Positions 43,386 through 48,317 of a stretch of DNA of 48,317 nt are shown here, piece by piece (within the stretch, counting starts at the first letter, position 1; each line of letters opens with the position of its first letter). The stretch spans positions 1 to 48,317 of the forward strand of contig DAORVK010000021.1 in the NCBI GenBank assembly GCA_035433705.1. Reading direction: 5' to 3'. The position numbers and the translations under genes were made by a program. The notes below the pieces were generated by a model that saw nothing but the letters and a program-made list of their open reading frames with translations, ran no database searches and had not been told where the DNA came from. The stretch is from CADEFQ01 sp035433705. Its GTDB lineage: Bacteria > Pseudomonadota > Gammaproteobacteria > Steroidobacterales > Steroidobacteraceae.

Positions 43386-44241
43386 GTGATCGCCGCTGTG
43401 CGCACGCGCCACGTCCTGCCGCAAGCATCGAGGCCAGCAACGCGCCGGGCGTCGCGTGTTTCATGAGCGCACTTCCGACGAGTGCGAGCTGGTAGCCCGC
43501 CGCGGCAACCCGTGCCGCATCCTGTGCGTCGTCGAGGCCGCTCTCGGCCACGCGCGGCAACCCTTGCGGCAGGCGCGGAGCGAGTGCTTCAAGGCGTCCT
43601 GGCACGACCTGCAAAGTCGCGAGATCCCGGCAGTTGAGGCCGACGAGCACTGGCAGGGAAATGCCGGTAACACGCTCGCCAGTTCCTTCTGCGAGCTCAC
43701 CCGCGAGGTCGAGGTCCGCTTCATCGAACGCCTCGAGCAGCACGAAGAGACCGAGTGCGGCCGCCGTTTCCATAAGCGCCACGATCTCCGTGCGCGCGAG
43801 CATGCGCAGGATCACGAGCACGCCGCCCGCTCCGGCGACGCGGGCTTCCATTACCTGATAGGGATCGACAAGAAAGTCCTTGCGCATGGCGGGCACGCGC
43901 GCCACCGCGAGCGCTGCGGCCGCCTGCGCGAGATGCTGCAGCGAGCCATCGAAGCGGCTCGGCTCGGTGAGCACAGACACGGCCGCCGCGCCCGCGGCAG
44001 CATAAGTCTGCACGCGCGCCGCGGTATCCTCATCCACGGCCGCGCGCAGCGCGCCCAGGGCCGGTGACCGCAGCTTCGTCTCGGCGATGATGTCGAAGCC
44101 GCGCGGCGAGAGGACGAGTGCCGGCGGCACGGGAGAGGCCAGTGCGCGCCGCTCCATCTCCGCTCGCACGCAGCCGGCGAGCGCGTTCTGCACGCGGGCG
44201 CGACTCGAGGCCGCCATGGTCGCGAGAAAGTCCGTACTCAT
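43378..44241 (-). CDS. trpC: Indole-3-glycerol phosphate synthase
   Basis: 287 residues. The active-site set is present in variant form: IAETKLRSPA, SVLTEPSRFDGS, MRKDFLVDPYQV, LLEAFDEADL, GLNCRDL and RVAESGL supply the expected Glu, Lys, Asn and Glu/Ser positions. The family more often reads IAEVKKASPS and GINNRDL, so this is a divergent member. It closes the indole ring from the TrpF product. The start overlaps trpD by four bases. Confidence 0.9.
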   Translation of the reverse strand: MSTDFLATMAASSRARVQNALAGCVRAEMERRALASPVPPALVLSPRGFDIIAETKLRSPALGALRAAVDEDTAARVQTYAAAGAAAVSVLTEPSRFDGSLQHLAQAAAALAVARVPAMRKDFLVDPYQVMEARVAGAGGVLVILRMLARTEIVALMETAAALGLFVLLEAFDEADLDLAGELAEGTGERVTGISLPVLVGLNCRDLATLQVVPGRLEALAPRLPQGLPRVAESGLDDAQDAARVAAAGYQLALVGSALMKHATPGALLASMLAAGRGACAQRRSHG

Positions 44242-45272
44242 TCACGTGCTCCGGCGCGGTTCGGTGCACTGCCCGCGGCGAGCAAGTCGAGAGTGCGCCC
44301 CGCCCGTCCGTCGTCGATGGCCGCCGCCGCACGCGCAATCCCGTCGCGCAGCGCAGGCGCCTCGCCCATCAGCTCGAGTGCGAGACCGGTGCCGAGTGTC
44401 ACGGCGTCCCGCACTGCGCCGCGATCCTCCCCGCGCAACGTGCTTGTCAGCCGCGCCGCGTTGAAGACCGCGTCACCACCCGCGAGCGCGCCGGGTGCGC
44501 AGCGCACGATGCCCGCGTCCGCCGGATCGCGCACCATCTCGACGACCTTGCCGGGACGCACGTCGTAAAGCAGGAAGGCGCCCACCGGAGTCGGCTCGTC
44601 CCAACCGTCGGCGCCGTGTACGACGAAGGCGCGCTCGATGGGCATACCCGCGAGCGCCTCGGCCATCAGCTTTGCCACCGCGGGGCTATAGGCTCCGAGC
44701 AGATGATAAGCGGGTTCGGCCGGGTTCATCAGCGGCCCGAGGATATTGAATACGGTGCGCACGCCGAGCGCCGAGCGCACGGGTGCGATAGCCTTCATTG
44801 CGGGATGGTAGTGGGGCGCGAAAAGGTACGTGAAGCCGCAGGCGTCGAGCAGTGCGCCTGCAGCGCGCTCATCGAGCGGCAGCGGCAGGCCGAGCGCCTC
44901 CAGCACGTCGGCGCTACCGGTGCGACTCGAGATCGAACGGTTGCCGTGCTTGACGACGCGCACGCCGCACGCCGCAGCGAGCAGTGCGCTGCCCGTCGAC
45001 AGATTCACACTGCCTGAATTGTCGCCGCCAGTACCGACGATATCGATCGCGGGCGCGCCTGGCGCAATTGCCGGGCGACGCGCGCGCGCGCGCATGCCGA
45101 TTGCGAAACCGCGCAGTTCGCACGCAGCAACACCCTTCGCTTGCAGCGCGGCGAGCAGCGCGCCCGCCGCGGCGGGCGGCGTGTTCTCGTCTGTGAGCGC
45201 GGCCAGCAAGGCGCCGGCGCCCGCCTCATCGAGATCCTTTCGGTCGATCAGACGTTGCAGCAGCTCACGCAT
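44238..45272 (-). CDS. trpD: Anthranilate phosphoribosyltransferase
   Basis: 344 residues. Key motifs are IDIVGTGGDNSGSVNLST, VVKHGNRSISSRTGSADVLEALG and TVFNILGPLMNPA for phosphoribosyl diphosphate and anthranilate binding. The Lys-His-Gly-Asn motif and the helical N-terminal domain (1-70) are intact. It overlaps trpG by eight bases and trpC by four. Confidence 0.95.
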   Translation of the reverse strand: MRELLQRLIDRKDLDEAGAGALLAALTDENTPPAAAGALLAALQAKGVAACELRGFAIGMRARARRPAIAPGAPAIDIVGTGGDNSGSVNLSTGSALLAAACGVRVVKHGNRSISSRTGSADVLEALGLPLPLDERAAGALLDACGFTYLFAPHYHPAMKAIAPVRSALGVRTVFNILGPLMNPAEPAYHLLGAYSPAVAKLMAEALAGMPIERAFVVHGADGWDEPTPVGAFLLYDVRPGKVVEMVRDPADAGIVRCAPGALAGGDAVFNAARLTSTLRGEDRGAVRDAVTLGTGLALELMGEAPALRDGIARAAAAIDDGRAGRTLDLLAAGSAPNRAGARE

Positions 45273-45846
45273 GGCGCACCCCCAGAAAATTCGCCATCAA
45301 CTGCGGGCCGTCCGGTGTCAGCACGCTCTCGGGGTGGAATTGCACGCCCTCAACATCGAACTCCCGGTGTCTCACGCCCATGATCTCGCCCTGCGCCGTG
45401 CGCGCGCTGATTTCGAGCACGGCGGGCAGCGACGCGGGCACCGCGATCAGCGAATGATAGCGGCCGACGACGCAGGGCGTGGGCAGGCCAGCAAACACGC
45501 CGCGACTGTCGTGCTCGATCCCGGAGGTCTTGCCGTGCATGAGCCGCTCCGCGCGCGCGATCTCGCCGCCAAACACCTCGACGATCGACTGGTGTCCAAG
45601 GCACACGCCAAGCACCGGAATGTGGCCCGCGAACGCACGAATCATGTCCATCGACACTCCCGCGTCGCGCGGCGTGCCGGGCCCCGGCGAGATGCAGAGG
45701 TGAGTCGGCGCGAGTCGGCGCGCCGAATCGACGTCGATCGCGTCATTGCGAAACACCGTGACCTGCGCACCGAGGACCATGAAAGCCTGCACCAGGTTGT
45801 AGGTGAAGGAATCGTAGTTGTCGATCAGCAGCAGCCGCGCGCTCAC
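45265..45846 (-). CDS. trpG: Anthranilate synthase glutamine amidotransferase
   Basis: 193 residues. Class I amidotransferase triad: the Cys in GVCLGHQ, and His and Glu in VQFHPES. The opening LLLIDNYDSFTYNLVQ and ISPGPGTP are standard. It delivers ammonia to TrpE. This may also serve folate synthesis, since the same family covers PabA; next to trpE and trpD the Trp role is certain. It overlaps trpE by four bases. Confidence 0.95.
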   Translation of the reverse strand: MSARLLLIDNYDSFTYNLVQAFMVLGAQVTVFRNDAIDVDSARRLAPTHLCISPGPGTPRDAGVSMDMIRAFAGHIPVLGVCLGHQSIVEVFGGEIARAERLMHGKTSGIEHDSRGVFAGLPTPCVVGRYHSLIAVPASLPAVLEISARTAQGEIMGVRHREFDVEGVQFHPESVLTPDGPQLMANFLGVRHA

Positions 45847-47228
45847 AGCCCCTCCTCCGCGAGAGCGAGCGCGCGCACGAGCGCCGCGCCCTTGGCGCTC
45901 ACCTCGTCGTACTCGGCGTCCGGGTCGCTGTCGGCGACGATGCCGGCGCCCGCCTGGAAGCTGTACTCGTCGCCGTTGAAGACGAGCGTGCGGATCGTGA
46001 TCGCCTGGTCCATGTCACCCTGCGCGCCGAAGTAGCCGATCGTGCCGCCGTAGAGTCCACGCCGCACGGGCTCGAGCTCGTCGATCAGCTGCATCGCGCG
46101 CACCTTCGGCGCGCCGACCAGCGTGCCTGCGGGAAATGCCGCCGCGAACAGGTCGAATGCATCGCGCCCTGGTGCGAGCGTGCCGTGCACGCCGCTGACC
46201 ATATGCATCACGTGGCTGTAGCGTTCGATTGCGCGATACGGTGCAACCCGCACACTGCCGGCGCTGGCGACGCGCCCGAGGTCGTTGCGCGCAAGATCGA
46301 CGAGCATCACGTGCTCCGCATTTTCCTTGGGGTCCGCGCGCAGTGCGGCCTCGTGGGCGGCATCGATCGCGGGGTCGTCGGCGCGCGGCCGCGTGCCCGC
46401 GATGGGTCGCAGCTGTGCCTTGCCTTCCTGCAGTTTCACGAGCGCCTCGGGCGATGAACCGACCACCGTGTGCTCGCCGAGGCGACAATAATAGAGATAG
46501 GGAGAAGGGTTGATCAGACGCAGCGCGCGGTAGACCTGAAAGGGGTCGAGATCGTGCCGGCCCGAAAACTTCGCCGACAGCACGAGCTGGTATACGTCGC
46601 CCGCGGCGATCGCTTCTTTCGCGCGCTGCACTCTTTCGATGTACTCGCGGCGCGCCAACGAGGGCCTGGGCGCACCGTGGCTGCCGCGAGTCCCGCCGTT
46701 CGGCAGGCCGCCGCGCAGCGCATGCACGATCTCACGTCGCAGCGACTCGCGCTCGCTCTCGGGGCCCGCGTGCAGCACTGCGATCCCGCGTGTCAGATGG
46801 TCGAACACGAGCATCGAGCGCGGGGCGACATAGTGCATCAGCGGCGTGCCGGCGACGGGGCTGGTGTGCGCCGGCAACTTCTCGAACCAGCGGACGACAT
46901 CATAAGCCGCGTACCCGACAAGACCGCCGGCGAGCGGGACGTGGGTGATCTCGGGTTGCGGCCTTGCCACCCGTGCGAGTGCGTCGCGCAAGCTCGCGAG
47001 CAACGCGTCGCGATCGGTGGGAGCTTCGCTCCGCACGCCGTTCAGGTACAGCGCATCGCTGTCGAGCCGGTATTCCACGCTGTCACCGAAGCCGATGAAC
47101 GAATAGCGCCCGAGCCGCTCGCCGCCCTCGACACTCTCCAGCAGGAAGCGCGGCTGGAACGCGCCCAGCTTCATGAACGCCGACACCGGCGTATCGAGGT
47201 CTCCTGCAATATCGTAGGTCTTCCGCAT
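45843..47228 (-). CDS. trpE: Anthranilate synthase component I
   Basis: 461 residues from the ATG at 47228 (an open GTG seven codons earlier lacks support). The feedback site LLESVEGGERLGRYSFIG near residues 29-46, the catalytic core RPIAGTRPRADD, ENAEHVMLVDLARNDLG, FAAAFPAGTLVGAPKVRAM and AGAGIVADSDP are all present. It makes anthranilate from chorismate. The upstream leader contains an attenuator (47260-47413), so expression should respond to charged Trp-tRNA, in addition to feedback inhibition through the LLES segment. Confidence 0.95.
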   Translation of the reverse strand: MRKTYDIAGDLDTPVSAFMKLGAFQPRFLLESVEGGERLGRYSFIGFGDSVEYRLDSDALYLNGVRSEAPTDRDALLASLRDALARVARPQPEITHVPLAGGLVGYAAYDVVRWFEKLPAHTSPVAGTPLMHYVAPRSMLVFDHLTRGIAVLHAGPESERESLRREIVHALRGGLPNGGTRGSHGAPRPSLARREYIERVQRAKEAIAAGDVYQLVLSAKFSGRHDLDPFQVYRALRLINPSPYLYYCRLGEHTVVGSSPEALVKLQEGKAQLRPIAGTRPRADDPAIDAAHEAALRADPKENAEHVMLVDLARNDLGRVASAGSVRVAPYRAIERYSHVMHMVSGVHGTLAPGRDAFDLFAAAFPAGTLVGAPKVRAMQLIDELEPVRRGLYGGTIGYFGAQGDMDQAITIRTLVFNGDEYSFQAGAGIVADSDPDAEYDEVSAKGAALVRALALAEEGL

Positions 47229-47259
47229 TCGTCTCACCCGCCGCCACACCCGTACGCAA

Positions 47260-47298
47260 TAGAAAAACCCATCACCGTCAGGGACGGAGATGGGTTTT
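47260..47298 (-). terminator. Terminator hairpin of the trp attenuator
   Basis: On the minus strand, AAACCCATC and GATGGGTTT (47289-47297 with 47265-47273) enclose CCGTC/GACGG with a three-base loop, followed by TTTTTCTATT. Its left arm (47283-47295) can instead pair with GACGGGGTGGG at 47354-47364, just after the Trp codons of the leader, making a competing antiterminator. It lies about 32 bases before trpE. Confidence 0.85.
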
Positions 47299-47362
47299 GC
47301 CGTATCGAAACCTCGAAGCTAGTTGACTTGAGGACTAGTCGGTCACGTCAGCGCCCACCCCG

Positions 47363-47413
47363 TCAGGAGTGTCGCCACCACCAGCAGCGCGCCGTGTGAA
47401 CGTGGACAGCCAT
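47363..47413 (-). CDS. trpL: trp operon leader peptide with three tandem Trp codons
   Basis: A 16-codon frame reading MAVHVHTARCWWWRHS, with TGG TGG TGG at 47375-47383, then a stop 10 codons upstream of the likely antiterminator partner. Ribosome stalling at the Trp codons would leave the sequence 47354-47364 free to pair with the terminator's left arm and prevent termination. The ATG falls at the predicted +1 of the promoter, so the leader peptide is probably translated from a leaderless start. Another frame over the same bases is open but has only one Trp codon and a hydrophobic product, so this frame is preferred. Confidence 0.8.
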   Translation of the reverse strand: MAVHVHTARCWWWRHS

Positions 47414-47419
47414 CGGGCC

Positions 47420-47448
47420 AGTATGGCGAGCGGGCCCTGCACCGTCAA
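47420..47448 (-). promoter_or_regulatory. Promoter of the trp operon
   Basis: On the minus strand, TTGACG (47443-47448) and CATACT (47420-47425) with a 17-base spacer. The start point predicted from the -10 box coincides with the leader peptide ATG at 47413. I saw no TrpR operator. Confidence 0.7.
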
Positions 47449-47475
47449 TGGTGTCGGCAACCGGGTAGTGGGGTA

Positions 47476-47610
47476 TCAGCTCGGGGGTTGGGCCCGCGTC
47501 ATGCCCTCACCGGTCAAGACGATGGACCTGTTCCTGTTGCGCTGATTCCCGACAAGCCCGCGTTCATGCAAACGACTTGTGATTTCGAAGTCTGCACTTC
47601 CAATGGCTGC
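47476..47610 (-). pseudogene. C-terminal fragment resembling DUF6429
   Basis: The minus-strand frame ending at 47476 reads SADFEITSRLHERG and continues LVGNQRNRNRSIVLTGEG. This resembles the end of DUF6429-type small proteins (a DRLHEKG..S/K..SVVLTEEG pattern), but without the start. It is joined directly to an out-of-frame transposase fragment, so only the tail of a gene is left. The match is from memory and moderate. Confidence 0.35.
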
Positions 47611-47611
47611 G

Positions 47612-47706
47612 AGAGAGTTTGAGTCGCTTCTTGATGATGGAGGTGGTGACCAGCACGTAAACCGATACGGCGATCCAGATTTGTCACTTGACGGCGCTTT
47701 CCGAAG
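47612..47706 (-). pseudogene. IS4-type transposase remnant
   Basis: The minus-strand reading gives SESAVK, a TGA stop, then QIWIAVSVYVLV and TTSIIKKRLKL. The block QIWIAVSVYVLVAIIKKRL is conserved near the C-terminus of IS4-family DDE transposases. Here it is interrupted by a stop, carries an insertion (TTS) and is truncated at both sides. No inverted repeats or transposase core remain. Confidence 0.6.
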
Positions 47707-47712
47707 GTTGGA

Positions 47713-47824
47713 GTTGACCCGCGTTGCCGTGAAGCAAACGATCAATTCGAACCTGGATCCTGGCGCGGCTGGCCAGATCCTTTAGCGCATCGATCCAGTC
47801 GCGGAACTCACGTGCGGCCTCGGC
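47713..47824 (-). pseudogene. N-terminal fragment of a RelE/HigB-type toxin
   Basis: The minus-strand frame AEAAREFRDWIDALKDLASR and ARIQVRIDRLLHGNAGQLQ matches the opening of addiction-module killer toxins (F..WL.ALKD...RARI..RIDRL..GN.GD). It lacks the normal start and the whole second half, and runs into the transposase fragment in the same frame. No antitoxin gene is visible. Confidence 0.55.
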
Positions 47825-47888
47825 GCGCATCGGCGCGCATCGGTGTATTGTAGCCCATCGGCTACGACGGTCGGGCTTTGGCACCGAT
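47821..47888. repeat. Tandem decamers and nested stem-loop beside the attC site
   Basis: CGGCGCGCAT is repeated exactly twice (47821-47840). It runs into a nested inverted repeat: ATCGGTG (47839-47845) with CACCGAT (47882-47888), enclosing GTAGCC (47850-47855) and GGCTAC (47860-47865) with a four-base loop. It lies between the toxin remnant and the attC site and may be part of the recombination border. Confidence 0.5.
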
Positions 47889-47899
47889 AGCCGGATGGG

Positions 47900-47963
47900 G
47901 TCTAACGCTCCGGTTCAGCGGCGCACCACGCACCGGACCGTTCACTGCAACCGGTTGTTAGCC
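47900..47963 (-). repeat. Integron attC recombination site
   Basis: 64 bases with GTTAGAC at one end (minus-strand reading, a perfect GTTRRRY) and GGCTAAC at the other, and imperfectly complementary arms (CGCTGAACCGGAGC and AACCGGTTGCAG) with unpaired bases. This is the fold expected of an attC site. It overlaps the stop of the RibD/DHFR-like gene, the usual position of attC relative to its cassette gene, with the same orientation. No integrase is in the window. Confidence 0.75.
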
Positions 47964-48317
47964 GCGCGCACGCCGGTAGTGCATAGCGACCGCGCCGTTG
48001 CGGAGCGGGGTCGCCGAAGCTAGCTCGAGCCGTCGCGTGCTGGGCAGCCCGCTCTGGTACAGGATCGGGCCGTGACCGGCGATCCTGGGGTGGACGAGGA
48101 ACTTGTACTCGTCGACCAGATCCAGCCGGTCCAGCTCGGTCGCGAGCCTGCCGCTTCCGAGGAGCACGCCGGCCGGGGTCGCGTCCTTGAGCTTCTGCAC
48201 GCTCGTGCGCAAGTCGCCGGCGATGTGGTGGCTGTTGGTCCACGGGAAGTCCGTTCGCGTCGACGACACCACGTACTTCGGCTTGGCCTCCAGCTTGACC
48301 GCCCACTCGCGCATCGC
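47958..48317 (-). CDS. RibD C-terminal/dihydrofolate reductase-family protein (partial)
   Basis: The frame is open to the window edge (119 codons visible), so the N-terminus is missing. Seen are KPKYVVSSTRTDFPW, VLLGSGRLATELDRLDLVDEYKFLVHPRIAGHGPILY and the final MHYRRARG. This is the second half of the RibD_C fold, as in stand-alone dihydrofolate-reductase-like proteins; these need NADPH but few have known substrates. The ATG at 48314 is probably an internal Met. Its stop lies inside the attC site, so it is most likely an integron cassette gene. Confidence 0.75.
   Translation of the reverse strand, partial: AMREWAVKLEAKPKYVVSSTRTDFPWTNSHHIAGDLRTSVQKLKDATPAGVLLGSGRLATELDRLDLVDEYKFLVHPRIAGHGPILYQSGLPSTRRLELASATPLRNGAVAMHYRRARG

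Noticed and set aside
47354..47413. Alternative hydrophobic frame over the trp leader (LLVVATLLTGW)
   Set aside because: Only one Trp codon and no good start; the WWW frame fits attenuation and the promoter geometry.
47579..47785. Plus-strand 68-codon frame at the debris region
   Set aside because: It runs antisense to the toxin and transposase fragments, which have recognisable family blocks; its own translation matches nothing.

Overview
The window is about 48.3 kb of high-GC, gene-dense proteobacterial chromosome. The order CoA-binding protein, dapF, DUF484, xerC, hslV, hslU, the ubiE-ubiJ-ubiB block, comM next to ubiK, and an AlgZ/AlgR-type pair all point to a gammaproteobacterium. I think of Xanthomonadales or Steroidobacter-like lineages, but this is inference from synteny. 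A cNOR-type nitric oxide reductase with an NsrR-like regulator and a three-gene 2-oxoacid oxidoreductase suggest a facultative denitrifier or micro-oxic lifestyle.

Layout. 1-3.1 kb: a partial DUF2975 membrane gene, a self-regulated TetR gene, a zinc-ribbon protein, a secreted double NTF2-like protein and an alpha/beta hydrolase. 3.1-7.8 kb: a cytochrome c5-like protein, comM and ubiK on the minus strand, an ammonium transporter behind a sigma-54 promoter, and a Crp/Fnr regulator. 7.7-10.9 kb: a Fur-box-preceded TonB receptor, a periplasmic cupin and a CopD-like membrane protein. 10.9-14.4 kb: an NsrR-like gene divergent from a nitric oxide reductase operon (small membrane protein, diheme NorC variant, NorB). 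14.5-19.4 kb: a DUF4124 protein, a beta-hydroxyacid dehydrogenase, an AlgZ/AlgR-type pair, an unknown protein and a ferredoxin-reductase fusion. 19.4-24.2 kb: a tight housekeeping operon ending in hslVU. 24.2-30.4 kb: an acetyltransferase, an esterase, a double CDGSH protein, a three-gene signalling locus, a KAS III-like enzyme and a tiny ribosomal protein THX gene. 30.4-35.1 kb: a korB-korA-korC-like operon. 35.2-38.8 kb: DUF971 and ubiEJB. 38.8-47.5 kb: a complete minus-strand trpEGDCFBA operon that continues into an exporter and a thioesterase. 47.5-48.3 kb: gene debris, an integron-type attC site and a truncated RibD/DHFR-like cassette gene.

How the parts work together. The trp genes are almost all joined by 4-8 base overlaps and are preceded by an unlabelled attenuator: a -35/-10 promoter, a 16-codon leader peptide with three consecutive Trp codons, and mutually exclusive antiterminator and terminator hairpins. 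The nitric oxide block pairs an Fe-S NO sensor with an unusual reductase in which the NorC subunit carries a second, CoxB-like cytochrome c domain and NorB carries two extra C-terminal helices. The right edge of the window is a recombination-prone border, with an integron cassette abutting fragments of a toxin, a transposase and one further gene. Several promoters place the -10 box only 5-9 bases before the start codon, so leaderless translation seems common here. I saw no tRNA, rRNA, CRISPR array, prophage or complete insertion sequence.
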